This document shows, in pieces, positions 21,864 to 33,000 of a stretch of DNA of 64,000 nt. How positions within the stretch are numbered: the first letter of the stretch is position 1; the number at the start of each line of letters is the position of its first letter. Origin of the DNA: Amoebophrya sp. A120 (taxonomy: Eukaryota; Sar; Dinophyceae; Syndiniales; Amoebophryaceae); assembly GCA_905178155.1 (NCBI GenBank), contig CAJINV010000001.1:1-64000 (forward strand), read 5' to 3'. The position numbers were made by a program, and so were the translations under genes. The notes under the pieces are model-generated. The model saw only the letters and a list, made by a program, of their open reading frames with translations, was not told the DNA's origin and did no database searches.

Positions 21864-24749
21864 ATGCCCGCTTCTGGCCAGCACCAGTCCACATCTTCCT
21901 GCGAGGAGACGATGCGTAGTCGCATTTCGGGCGCTTTGAAGGAGAAGTTGACTCGCGGATCTTGGTCCGCACGACGCAGAGATGTCGGCGGGCCAAATGG
22001 AGCCACCTGCAGTGCGGTCAAGGGCTCAGACGGTGCTGCGCATGTTGATCCAGGTTCCTCGTCGGGAGATGTTGCCTCGGCGCCGTCGAAAACAAGCGCG
22101 CGATCTGAAGAAGAAGCGATATCAGTTCATGATGATTCTGTTTCTGGTAGAAGTACCACAACGTCCTCAGTGTTGCAGGGCTGGTGGAGCTCCCTTGTCG
22201 GTTCTGAGACGTGGAAGAACCCTCTAGTTGTACCCGCAGCCCGGGAAGATAAGTCGTCTTCACCCACTGCTTCTACCACGTCGAGTTTTTTTCTGAGCAA
22301 AAATGGCGAGCTGCGATGGTGGTACGACGCTATTACGAGCGGGACCACGGGATTGCGTGCCCGCGTCGAGGAACGGGTCGAGGAAATGTACGGCAGGGAG
22401 CTCGCGCAAGTGCGGTTTTTTTTCAGCGTCTTCGAAAAAGAGCTTTCGCGCTCCGAGCAAGCCAGGCGGACCTTCCAAGAAATAAAACTCCACACCAGGA
22501 GTGCGAGTGGCGCACCAGCACCACCAGAATCTACTTCTACCTCCTCGGCAAGAAAGTCGAGCGACCCAGTTGTATCGTCGGGACACGAAAAAAATGCCAG
22601 AGAAGACACGAAAAAAAGAACAGGACAAATTGCTTCTAATGCGTCCTCTAGTGACGAAGCACTCAGCACCGCGAAGTCGCGGCCCGGCTCGCCCGACAAA
22701 GAAGATGCGGATGGCAGCGACGCAGCGAAAACGTCCAGTAGTGCGGTCGACATCCAGCCGCTGATGAATTTGGCTATGCTTACCGCCGCAGAGCGGTATT
22801 TGGCCACGTCAGCGGCAAAACGGGGATCGCAAAAAACCAGTCGTGAAGATGTGAAGGATCTGGAGTTTCTCGAGCGCGCTGCCAGATACATGAAGTGCGC
22901 GCACCTGACCTACAAACTGTCTCCCACAGAGATGAATGCGAATGGCGACGAGATGAACAAATCCCAGCTGGAGGGCGGGACGAGCGTGGAAGGCAACGGA
23001 AAATCACAAGCACAAGAGGACACAATTTCAATGACAACTCAAAACCTGGCAGCTATAATTCCACCTGAAGATGATGAACCGGGTGGTGGCCATACTAGCT
23101 TGACTTCCGCAACGGTCCCGACCTTCGACCGAGTCCTCTTTTCACGGCGAGAAAAGGACGACAGCCAGATCGGGCAGAAGAAATTTGCTCGGCCGCAGAT
23201 CGTGGTGGGCACGGACGAGTCCCGAAGCGCGATTGTGGTTGCGATCCGCGGAACCGCAACTCTGGACGACGTGATGACGGATTTGATGGTTGACACCCGC
23301 ACGGTTTTCGTGCCCGACTTGCAGAATTCGGCCCTCACTTTCCACGAAGGTATGTTCAATTCCGCGGTTTACGTCTTGGAGGAAGCGCACGCGACGGTGG
23401 AGCGGGAGCTCGGGGACCACGGCGCAGCTGGTGCGCAAAACTTGGACAGGTACAACCGCGTCGTCTTCTGCGGCCACTCCCTGGGAGGCGGCGTAGCGCA
23501 GATCGCAGCGCTTCTCCTGTCACAGCTGCGCCGCGGCGTGGAGAGCTGGAACGATGTGCAGATCGAGTGCTGGTCCTTTGCGGGCCCGCCGGTAGCACGG
23601 AAAATGGCGATCGATCATGGAACTGGAACCTCGCAAGCTGATGCTTTTGTGCCCGAGACGCTAGACGAAGTATTTGCCGGTAGCAGCATTCTCGACAACT
23701 ACAAAAGCGACAAGAGTTCTGCTCGGAGAACAGATGATTCTAAAAACTACAGAAATTATGGCAGGACTGCTGATTGTGAGGACGCTAGCAGTAGCACGAC
23801 TCCCCCGTCCGGCAACGTGATTGACTTTTCCGCGATCAAAAATCTGGAGTCTTACCCCTTCGTCATGGAACACGACTTGGTGGCGTTTTTGAGTGTGGGG
23901 TCCATCATGCGGCTGTTGCTCACCCTCCAGCGCATCGAGGCCCTACAGTGGACCTTCCTCGAGAAGATTCAGTTTATCCTGCAGGCGGAGTGCAGTTCGC
24001 GACTCGAGGAGGATGCAATGCTCATGCGGCTGTCTGACGCTGTGGACGACGCCCGACGGCTGCAAGCCATGTGGCGCAACGGGACGTCCGCCGGTGGTAG
24101 TCACGAGGACGGGGAGGCCGAGAATCATGATTCGAGAGCGAAGGGGAGCTCACCAGCAGAGGCCAGATCCGCAGCACCGCCAGGGCATCAAGAGCGTCTC
24201 TATAATCCCGCGTCGCTGGTCGCGCCGCCGCCGGAGAAGAGTCAGCTCTTCGTCAGGACGCAGAGCAGCGACGACTACATGGAGTCGACGGCACGACAGC
24301 TGGCACAGACGAGCATTTCCGTGCGGCATGATGCGATGCAGCATTTGGCAGCCGGGCGGGGCGGCAAGTACTTCTATTACATCTGCGAAAGCGGCACGGT
24401 GCAGGAGGTCGGAGACGTACCTCTCGGGTTCGAGCCGATTCCCGTCGGCTGGCGCTACCACGTGGAGCAGGCTGAAGTGGGACTGCAGACCGTGCGCCAG
24501 CATCTGGATTCGCACCGGGCAAAAACCTACGAGAACGCGCTGCGAGAAGCTGCGGGACGCCTGCGCACACGGCAAGCGATTGATCGGCTAGAAGAAGGAG
24601 GGACAGTAGGTTCTTGTCCGGAAACGACGAGCAGTTGTCGGGTCGAAAATGAGACGAAAGTTGTGGATGGCAGAGACGAAGGACGTGGCGATGAGCAAGT
24701 GCTCGCTGAAAAGCGCAAGACCGTTCCTACGCACCACCTAGGTGGCTGA
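21864..24749 (+). CDS. Class 3 lipase-like alpha/beta hydrolase (diacylglycerol lipase type)
   Basis: A single uninterrupted 961-codon frame. The likely role is hydrolysis of acylglycerol or other lipid esters. What is seen: AIRGTATLDDVMTDL near residue 460, typical of the strand and oxyanion region of Lipase_3 proteins; the nucleophile elbow GHSLGGG with Ser near 539; FAGPPVA after the next strand; EHDLVAFLSV with a candidate catalytic Asp near 671; and LDSHRAKTYENAL with a candidate catalytic His near 884. That order, Ser, Asp, His, is the family order. The first 300 residues are Ser/Thr-rich and probably disordered, with one Trp-rich patch (GWWSSLVG). Low-complexity inserts sit between the core elements, so the protein is much longer than a bare lipase domain (about 300 aa). 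No signal peptide is obvious. The start at 21864 could instead be ATG 21912. No introner element interrupts it, unlike most genes here. Confidence 0.85.
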   Translation: MPASGQHQSTSSCEETMRSRISGALKEKLTRGSWSARRRDVGGPNGATCSAVKGSDGAAHVDPGSSSGDVASAPSKTSARSEEEAISVHDDSVSGRSTTTSSVLQGWWSSLVGSETWKNPLVVPAAREDKSSSPTASTTSSFFLSKNGELRWWYDAITSGTTGLRARVEERVEEMYGRELAQVRFFFSVFEKELSRSEQARRTFQEIKLHTRSASGAPAPPESTSTSSARKSSDPVVSSGHEKNAREDTKKRTGQIASNASSSDEALSTAKSRPGSPDKEDADGSDAAKTSSSAVDIQPLMNLAMLTAAERYLATSAAKRGSQKTSREDVKDLEFLERAARYMKCAHLTYKLSPTEMNANGDEMNKSQLEGGTSVEGNGKSQAQEDTISMTTQNLAAIIPPEDDEPGGGHTSLTSATVPTFDRVLFSRREKDDSQIGQKKFARPQIVVGTDESRSAIVVAIRGTATLDDVMTDLMVDTRTVFVPDLQNSALTFHEGMFNSAVYVLEEAHATVERELGDHGAAGAQNLDRYNRVVFCGHSLGGGVAQIAALLLSQLRRGVESWNDVQIECWSFAGPPVARKMAIDHGTGTSQADAFVPETLDEVFAGSSILDNYKSDKSSARRTDDSKNYRNYGRTADCEDASSSTTPPSGNVIDFSAIKNLESYPFVMEHDLVAFLSVGSIMRLLLTLQRIEALQWTFLEKIQFILQAECSSRLEEDAMLMRLSDAVDDARRLQAMWRNGTSAGGSHEDGEAENHDSRAKGSSPAEARSAAPPGHQERLYNPASLVAPPPEKSQLFVRTQSSDDYMESTARQLAQTSISVRHDAMQHLAAGRGGKYFYYICESGTVQEVGDVPLGFEPIPVGWRYHVEQAEVGLQTVRQHLDSHRAKTYENALREAAGRLRTRQAIDRLEEGGTVGSCPETTSSCRVENETKVVDGRDEGRGDEQVLAEKRKTVPTHHLGG

Positions 24750-27337
24750 CTCGCAGAGTAGGCGGCCGTGTGCGAATTGCTGGGTTCTTTGGCCTAGCAG
24801 ACGAAAGATGTTTGTGACTAGCATCAGAAGCTGCGTATTTTTCCAGACATTTTTATGGTCGGCGTGCTCACAAAGATCAAGATGCCCATATTTATTCGCC
24901 GCGTGGAGGCAAAGTGTTCCTAGCCTGGGCATCGATGCACATGTTTTGTTCACCAACTTTGATGTTGCGTGGGAATGGCCGATTGCTACTGTCGGGTGGA
25001 TAGGTTTCTTTCCTCACCCGACGAGAAAAAACTGAAACAAGAGTATGCTATGGAGAGTTTAGGCAGTGCAGAGCTGCGTGCCTCCCTTCGTGAGCGACAT
25101 GAGACATGACGATGAGTGAGAGTGATTCCAAGAGCCGCGGGAATGAAAAACAGAGGAGAAATTCCAATTGTGTATGACTATGATGTATTGCACAAGACAA
25201 AGTCAAAGAATAAAACTTGACTCGAATACGCGCATCCGTTTGAAATTATTGAATATACATCTCTAGTCGATGTGTGTCAGCCTCGGGGGCAAATTGAAAT
25301 GAAGAATGGCAGCGCTGACATCGCGTAGCGGCGGTTCATCATCATCATCATCATCATCATCAGTTGCGCGTGTTACCGGCCAACAAGATGGAGCGACGGC
25401 AAACACTTCTGAGATGAAGCATGGTGGGCCCGCTCGAGCTAGACACTTTGGGTTTGGTGGCCGATGGAGACCTGACGCGCCTTCATGAGTCCAGCGGGAC
25501 CGAGGAGGGATCGGGGCTGCTTGTTGCCGCGCCGCTTCTGCGCGGCGGCCTGCCAGAAATGTAGTAGCCCGCCCCCTTTGGCCGCCGATGGGCAGGGCCA
25601 GCCACCGGCTCGTGGGGCCCGCCCTTCTGGTCGCCTTGCGGCTTGCGCTGCTTAGCCCACCAAGCGGGCTCCACGCCCGCGCGCAAAAGTCCTCTGCTTG
25701 GGTGCCCGGCGTTCGACTCGTCGGATCGGCCGCCGATTTAAGTAATCGGCGGGAAGGTCTTGGCGTTCGAGCTGGCTTTGGAAATCCGTAAACGGATTAC
25801 GGCGGGAAGGCCTTCAGGCTGGCGGTCCGTTTCGGTTAAGACCGCAAAAACATTGCGGGCCCGTGGCATTGTCGTGAAGATAGAAGTCACAGCTCTGGGC
25901 CTGGCAAGGTCGCTTGCGGCATCCCAGCGCAAGCAAGTGAAGGACCAGGACGGTTGTATCAGAGTCAGCCCCTGGCCAATCGTTATAAACAATCAAAGTA
26001 TAATAAATATGTATAAATATCTATATGCAGCAGCGCCATAGAAATATGGCGGGTTGGAGACAGGACAGATACAGACAGCATTTTTTTTTCATCACCCTTG
26101 GACTTTGCATATCAATTCTGTATCCCTCGTTTCGGTCAGTGAGCCAGTGCAGCAATGCTTTTGCAATTCCATAGAACTGCGGCGGGACAATGGCGAGCGT
26201 TTCACGACATGCGCCCCGCATCAGTTCGCCAAGCCTGAGTCTCGTCGCCGTGGATCTCGTAGCCGCTCGCCGAGTCGCGCAGCAGGGCGCCCGCCAGCAG
26301 AGCGCCCCTGGAACGCCCTGCTAAACGGTGGGAGGGGCCTATCGATGGAGATTCTGCAGAACAGATCGCTGCACGAAAAGGCTTTCGACGAAAGGCCCAT
26401 GGAGCGCCCTGCTCGACGCGCAGCAGTGGGGTGGCGGGCGCTGCGCGCCCGCCGCCCCATCCCGCCGAAGCGGCACAAGTGGGGGGGAACGGGCGCAAGC
26501 CCGCGAGGCCTTCCGCGGGTGCGTATTCGGGAAACGGGGCGGGCCGCTTCTGCGGCCCACGGACGGAGGCCAGCGGCAGCCCAAGCCTGCCGGCCCCGGC
26601 AATGCCGCCGCGGCAACGCCCATCCCGCCGCGGCAGTGTCCCGCCCAAGCGCATATTTTGTTGCCATACCCCGCCGAGCGAGCCGCCTTCCTCTTTCGGG
26701 GGGGTGGGATGCGCCGCGCGGTGATCTGCTGCTTGGCCGGCCGCGGATGCCTGGCACCGGGGGTTGGAGACACGTTTTCCGCAGGCACCGCTGCGGGGAT
26801 TTAATAATGTTGTGGTCTTGTCGTCTGGCAGTGTGGTAGGGCCGCGCTCTGCGCGTGGTGGTGTGTATGTCGTGTTCTAACAATTGGTCTTCAGTGTGGA
26901 GGTTCAGTGCCATCGCTACTGTGCTGACCGGTCCCTGTGTGTCTTCTGCACTGCGAAGCCGATACAGTGGAGTACTCATATGTGATTCTGCTCCACCTCC
27001 TAGAGTAGCACCAGCTCTCCGGGTGATATCTTCCGATTACCAGGTGAGAGTGAGATGATGACGTAAGTCTAGTGAAGAGGAACATTGTTCTGGTTGAGCA
27101 GCCTCCTACTCCTAGCTTCGCCTGCGTTGCAGAACGACATTCCGATCTTGCTTTTTCGTGCCTCATTTCTCGTCCAGCGGCCGGGGCGATTTTGTTTTTT
27201 TGCGTTGCTGTGTTGTTTTTTAGGGTGTGGCGTTTCCCAACGGCATCTACCTGTCCTCGTCTGTCAAGTATCGATAGAATCAAAGGTTTAAGCGAAGGAT
27301 GCAAAAATAAATTCAAATACAACTTCTAAAACTCAAA
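24750..27337. other. Intergenic, two GC-rich islands and a microsatellite
   Basis: No gene is recognised. GC-rich blocks lie at about 25400-25930 and 26210-26810. They are open on both strands in several frames, with many GGCCC/GGGCC palindromes. A nine-unit TCA microsatellite is at 25336-25362. The AT-rich joints at 25980-26050 and 26800-27330 contain nothing recognised. Confidence 0.55.
25336..25362 (+). repeat. TCA trinucleotide microsatellite, 9 units
   Basis: Nine perfect TCA units. The surrounding frame would encode a serine run but has no other coding support. Confidence 0.95.
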
Positions 27338-28731
27338 ATGTCCTCCTCCGTGTCCTCGTCAGGCTCCTCGATGAGTTCTTCGCGGCGGTGCGTGCCGCTG
27401 CGCATGTTTGATGCCGACTCCCCGTGGCTCTTCCACCAGCAGGCTTTCTCCCGCATTGCGTCCCGCAAGAACATTCCCCTGCAAGTGGTTCTCCCCGGCG
27501 ACCGCTGTGTGTGTGGAACCCTGATCGACCGAATTCAAACCTACCCGCGCCCGAGTCAGCGGCAGCGAAGCAGTGCAAGAAGTAGAAGTACTAATGCCTC
27601 CACAACTAGCACTTCTACTTCACCGTCCTCCCGGTCTACCAGTTCCTCTCGCGATCAAGCAAGGGACAGCCAAGCTAGCACGGCCCGCGGTGCTGTTGGA
27701 AGCGAGCCGCACATGATCACAGAGGGCGACAATGCACGCGCTACACAGAGCACCACTTCTCCCTCCTCGGCCTCTGCGGGATTGTCAGGAAGAAGAACCA
27801 CTACCACAGCCCAAGAGCAAGATGAGGATGAGGAAACGACACCAACCTCTACTTCAACGAATACTGCTAGTGAAGTTGTAGATGATGGTGGTACAACATC
27901 AACTCCAGTAGAAAATAACAACATCGACGACGAAGACACGGAGGACGACGGGACTACGGAGGCGGAAGCTAGCATGAACCATGGGTTTGTCATATCCTGA
28001 TTAACAACGTCCCCACACCGTAGTCAAGTTGGTAAATGAATCTGCAACACAAATCTCCAAGTTATGGGAGTTATGCATGACAGGTTTCCCTTTGTTCCGT
28101 CTGCAGCGCACTAGCGCTGGTTTGCAAGGACAGCCGCATCACAAAGATGCCTCCTTATGCTGTTTACAGAATTACAAATCCCAGAACACGACGGCAAATC
28201 CCTCTTTTCCGGATGTGCATATACAGATTAATTTTTCTGTAGATGCAAATCAGCATGACAGCTATCAGGGGCTGGGGACGACGTTTTTAGATAGGATATG
28301 TCATCCACGCCACCGTCCCGCGTTTGGCCGTGCTGCGGCCGCTCGCGCTGCAGCGGTGCGCCGGAACGTTCTTCCTCTTTTTCCTCCAGTTTCTCGTCTG
28401 CGTCGCCGTCTTTTCCGGCTTCGCCGTACTTCCCTTTGACGGAAATGACGACCTCTACCCGCGGTGGCCGACGTCCGCGCAGGTCGGGGGGTACGCCGGG
28501 CTGTGGAGTTTGCACGCCTTCGCGGTGGTCGCGACGTTGAAACGGCGGTCGGCGGCCATGCTGGCGGTTTACCGCGCCCTCCTGTCCGCGCACTGTCTTC
28601 TCACCTTCGTGGCGGCGTCTGAGGGCCTGTTCGATCTGGTGGTCTGTTTTCTCTCCGTGCTAGTCGTCCTCGACGCAGAGAGACACGGCGAGCTGTTGGA
28701 GCGCCAGGTGTTCGTGCGAAAATTCTCCTGA
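27338..28731 (+). CDS. Small multi-pass membrane protein, unknown
   Basis: The start is ATG at 27338. Exon 1 is 27338-27993 and exon 2 is 28305-28731 (TGA). Removing the introner-like element 27994-28304 joins NHGFVIH to ATVPRLAVLRPL in frame, for 360 aa. Residues about 20-70 form a compact segment (RMFDADSPWLFHQQAF, VVLPGDRCVCGTLIDRI). Residues 70-215 are a low-complexity Ser/Thr/Asp/Glu tract. The C-terminal 140 residues hold about four hydrophobic helices (FFLFFLQFLVCVAVFSGFAV, LWSLHAFAVVATL, LLSAHCLLTFVAA, LFDLVVCFLSVLVVL). The short tail is charged. I know no family with this layout. Without splicing, the frame stops at once inside the element, before any membrane span, so correct splicing decides whether the protein is membrane-bound. 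Confidence 0.7.
27994..28304. mobile_element. Introner-like element, singleton type with relic at 5.3 kb
   Basis: The left end is TATCCTGATTAACAACGTCC, counting from 27993. The right end is TTTTTAGATAGGATA, followed by the target duplicate TGTCA (27988-27992 and 28299-28303; it extends to 6 bp, TGTCAT). The terminal inverted repeat pairs ATCCTgATtAAcAACGT with the complement of ACGTTTTTAGATAGGAT. The length removed is 311 bp and the host frame is restored. Internal text matches the decayed copy at 5299-5462. Confidence 0.85.
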
Positions 28732-30032
28732 AGTTGTTTTCGTGCGGATAAAGTGATTGTGCTCGTCGAGTATCTATTGCGATGAGCCTCTAGAAGGTCA
28801 AGTCGCGCATGCATTGCCGATTATGCCAAATCGAATACCGCGAAGCGATCGGCGCTAAGGCCGTACTTATTAATTTTCTTTTTCGACAGAAATTATCCAA
28901 TGCTTCCATCTGGTGTTCCTTTGTGGCTAGCACGGTTAATACTACGGGATAGGAAAAGCCTAGCACAAGTAGATAGAATTCCAGACATGAAGATGACGAG
29001 AGAAAAGCAATTGCATCAATAGCGACATTTTTTATGTCAAATCCAACCGACCGAATGCGGAACTAAAAGAATAGTGTTTGTTGAGCGATAGAATGCAGGT
29101 CGAGTGGATCGCTTTGGAGACATTTCCGACATTCACAATTTCTTGTAGATTTTGATGCAGAGACTGTGAGAGAGAGGGGAGAGAGAGAGAAAGAAATAGG
29201 TGACACGCATGACATTCTGCAATTTGCATTGGCAAGGGAGCCGCAGAGTCAGGAGAGAGAGTGTGAGGAAAGAGCAGAAGAGTTGCTTCTAATCTTACTG
29301 AAAGTAGTGAACTACATCATTGTATTGTCCGTGTTGCTGGTAGTACCATCCAAGCAGGCCTCTTTTCCCGTCATCTTGTTGCCCATAGCTTTATGCTTTT
29401 TTGCTATTTTGGTACCCATAAGAAGTAGTCGTCTACCCGCTTTTCGTTTTTTAGCCTCGTCTGTTTATTTTCAAATTCAATGTGCAGAAGCAGAAGCAGA
29501 ACGTAAGACAGACGAGTTTTTGTTGATTAAAATAGAAATACTTGCTTCAATTAGTTTCCCCACCCAGGCACAAGTTTTGTAGAGTAGATGACCCATCACC
29601 ATTTCTTCAACATCTAAAGTACCAATAGAAGAATAACGATAACCCACAACAGAAGTATAATTTGCATCGTCGCTTCTCTTCGCTATTTCAGCTAGAAAAG
29701 ACACAAGATCGATCGCTCAGTTCTGGTTACTGTCCTTCAATAAAAATCAGAATTTTTGCTACTGACAAAATCATCTGCAGTTGTTTTTGTGGTCGCACAA
29801 CTCTGCGTCTGTTTAGAACCGAAGCAGCAACCGCGACCAGCAGTGTGTGGCTCTGCTTTGTCAAGCACGAACGGTCGGACAGTGTTGGTCTGAGATCCCT
29901 TGTCCGTCGTGCTACGAAGAACGAGAGGGGTCGCAGTTGAGATTGTTGTAGAGCCGCTGGGGAAATCGAAATAGATAAAACTGCAAGAGCTCTTGCTCTT
30001 CAATAGATCGCCCTAGTTGTAGAGCAAGATCG
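28732..30032. other. Intergenic
   Basis: A GA-rich run lies at about 29167-29192. No gene is recognised. The frame at 29166-29582 on the + strand contains hydrophobic stretches but lacks a good start or splice support. Confidence 0.5.
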
Positions 30033-33000
30033 ATGCAACAAGCCGCCATTGTGCAGGTGCGTTTGGCTGCGCGTGCAGCCACTCGGCACGCACGGAATGG
30101 CTCGGCGATACGAGCGCAGCAACAGCTGCTAGCATCATGTCCTGCCACTGCAAGCGCATCATCGTCCGCCGGCCGCTTCAGGACGAGCAGCGATAGAACC
30201 GGGACTTGCAGCGTCGGAAGACGAGCGATGAGTACTTTTTCTCGATCAGCTTTATTCTTCTAAGCGGGTGAAGTAAAATTGTAATTGTTTTTTTTACCAT
30301 TACCCCTTTCATTCTACCCGAGCGACGTCGTGGTTCCGAAATTTAAATTTTAGTACTCCTTCCATTGTGTATGCGACGGGCTAAACATCGAAAGAAATCA
30401 ATTGCACAACCACCTGAACAAAACCCAACCTCAGGTTCCAGCGCACAATTACCGAAGAAAGACATTCCGAGCTTCAGCCCGCCGGCGGGGGATGAACAGG
30501 ACCCCTCGAAAATCGGGAAAACGGAGTGTTTTCAGATGACGCCACCGCAGCTCGCGGCTGAGCTGGACAAGTACATCATCGGGCAGGCAGACGCGAAGCG
30601 CGCCATGGCGTCCGCTATCCGTTTTCGCTGGCGCAGGAAACAACTAGACGAAAAGAAGCGGGAGGACTGCACACCGCGAAACATCCTGATGATTGGCCCG
30701 ACCGGGTGTGGTAAAACGGAGATCGCCCGCCGACTCGCGAAAATCATCGACGCACCCTTCGTCGTTGCGGAAGCAACAAAATTCACGGAAGTTGGTACTG
30801 CTACTGATCGAATTCGAAATAATCCTTTTCTACTATGACTACTAGAGTACTCATGGTCGTGTTTGTGTATGGGTGGTACCGGCGGTGCAGGAAATCGATG
30901 TGTTGACCGTCAAGTTCTGTTCCAACAAGCAAGTTGTAGCGAAACGACCATCACGATCACGATCGAGTGCTGCACACTTGCATCTTCGTGGTTGCAGAAA
31001 ATAGAAGAGCAACAGATTGATAGGAAACGTCACAAAGCAAGGGCTAGGGATGTTCCTTATACAACTTTTTATCTTTCAAACTCAATACACAGTGCCCGGA
31101 TTTCTATTCAAAAGCATCTCCCACAAAGGTTTTCACGGGCGCGACATCGAGAGCGTGATGCGAGATTTGATGGAAGCGGGGATAAAAATGCAGCAGAAAA
31201 AACTTGAAGCCGAGTACACGCCCGTCGCCACGGAGGTGGTCGAGGAAAAGCTGCTCGAAGCTCTGCTGGGCGAACTCAGTCAGGACGCCGACAAGTTAAC
31301 CTGGCTCGGGCATTTTCGAAAAGGGTATTTAGTTTTAGTAGATATCAGTACGCTGGTTTATTTTGGAGGACATCCTTATAGTTCATCTTCATTCTCGCAC
31401 AGTTTGCTATTGCTAACGCTAGGTTAAGTAATGAAATTCTACTTCTTGAGGAGGAGCTTTGTCTGTGGATTTGCAACACTAGAGCAACTCGTACAACTTA
31501 CTGTAAGTTTTTTTCTTCGCTGACGAAAACGATACAAAACCAAAACCCAGTTGGCTCGACGACCGCACGGTGTACGTGGATATTCCGATTACGCCCCCGC
31601 CTTCCCAGGCGGGCCCAGCCGGCGCGGGCCCGGGCGGGTTTCCGGATATCCACGACTTATACCGCAGCAGCCCCTATGGATTGCAAAAATGTCTGGGTCT
31701 GGAAGGATGCAACTTGTGATGCTACTTTTGGAATTTACATAAAATCTGTATTGCATGAACAGCAAAAGACAGAGGTGTAATTTGTGCTACGCGGAGAGGG
31801 CGTTTCTCATGCGGTATGAGCATCAGAAAGCCCTCGCAAAATCTCTGATGTTATTTTTATGCTTATGTTTTTATGCCTTTTCCCTCCCCCTTTTTTCTGA
31901 TTTTTACTTCTCTTTACATTGTGGTTTTGCTTATTATTATGATTATTTTTATCAGTTTACGTAGGGCATGATGCCAAAAGGGACGAACAGCCCGTAGACC
32001 TCCGATCTGATGCTAGGTCATGCATCACAGACCTCATGGGTCACGCAAAATCTGCATGACAAACTCCTGCATTCTTCCAGACCCAGACACTTTTGCATTT
32101 GATAGCCCCGAAGACCGGGAACTGAACCGACTGCAACTGAACCTGAACCGGGGCGTATCAAAGGGAAAAATGCCCCCCACCCCTGAAATTGCAACAATTT
32201 GTGATGCGAAGTTCCCAAATGAAAGCTTTTTGTCATGCATCAAAGGAGTAAGAATCTTTCTGATGCAGATTCTAGTCGTGTTTCGCATCGCTTGCATGAC
32301 AAGCACCGCTCTTGCTGGGATCTTTTGCAATACAAATTTTTGCTATTCACGATCGGAAATCTGTGATGCTGATACACGCAAGAGGGCGAATGTTTCATTT
32401 GGAAAGATTTGCAATACAAATGCTTTCAAGTTCGGGGGTGGGGGCATTTTTCATTGTAATAGGGCGGCGCGGTGCGCACGGAGAAAAGGAAGCTCACCAT
32501 CCGAGAGGCCAGAAAAAAACTCATACGCGCCGAGCTGGACGCGCGGATCACGCAGGAAGAGGTACATACTACTGCGATGATTCACAGTGAGTGGTGCTGT
32601 TGGGGAATGATATCTTGAAAACCTTCTAAAAGAGCATTGTGCTTGAAATTCGTCTTGGAAACAACAAAGCAGAAAAATGTAAATGAATGAATGTGGATAT
32701 CAAAAATCTTATCTAGAAAAAATGCAACAGCTGGTCCAGCGCGCATTGAAGTCGGTGGAAGACGAGGGCATCGTTTTCCTGGACGAGATCGACAAAATCG
32801 TGAGTCCCAAGGGCTCCTACGGTCCAGACGCCTCCTCCGAGGGGGTGCAGCGGGATCTGCTCCCCATCATCTATGAAATGCAAAAGCATCGTACTAGTAG
32901 TAATTGCAATACAAATTTGCGCAGCATGACAAATGGAATTTGTCATGCTGATTTGCCTTGCGAACCAGATTTGTGATGCATAAAAGCAATTACTACGAGT

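Noticed and set aside
31302-31558. 7-bp direct repeat TGGCTCG around the third hslU intron, suggesting another introner boundary
   Set aside because: The GT-AG intron 31325-31550 gives [15 protein letters not shown], which matches the length and wording of HslU proteins (LDD followed by an acidic/aliphatic strand). The repeat-based junction loses those residues, and there are no inverted ends.
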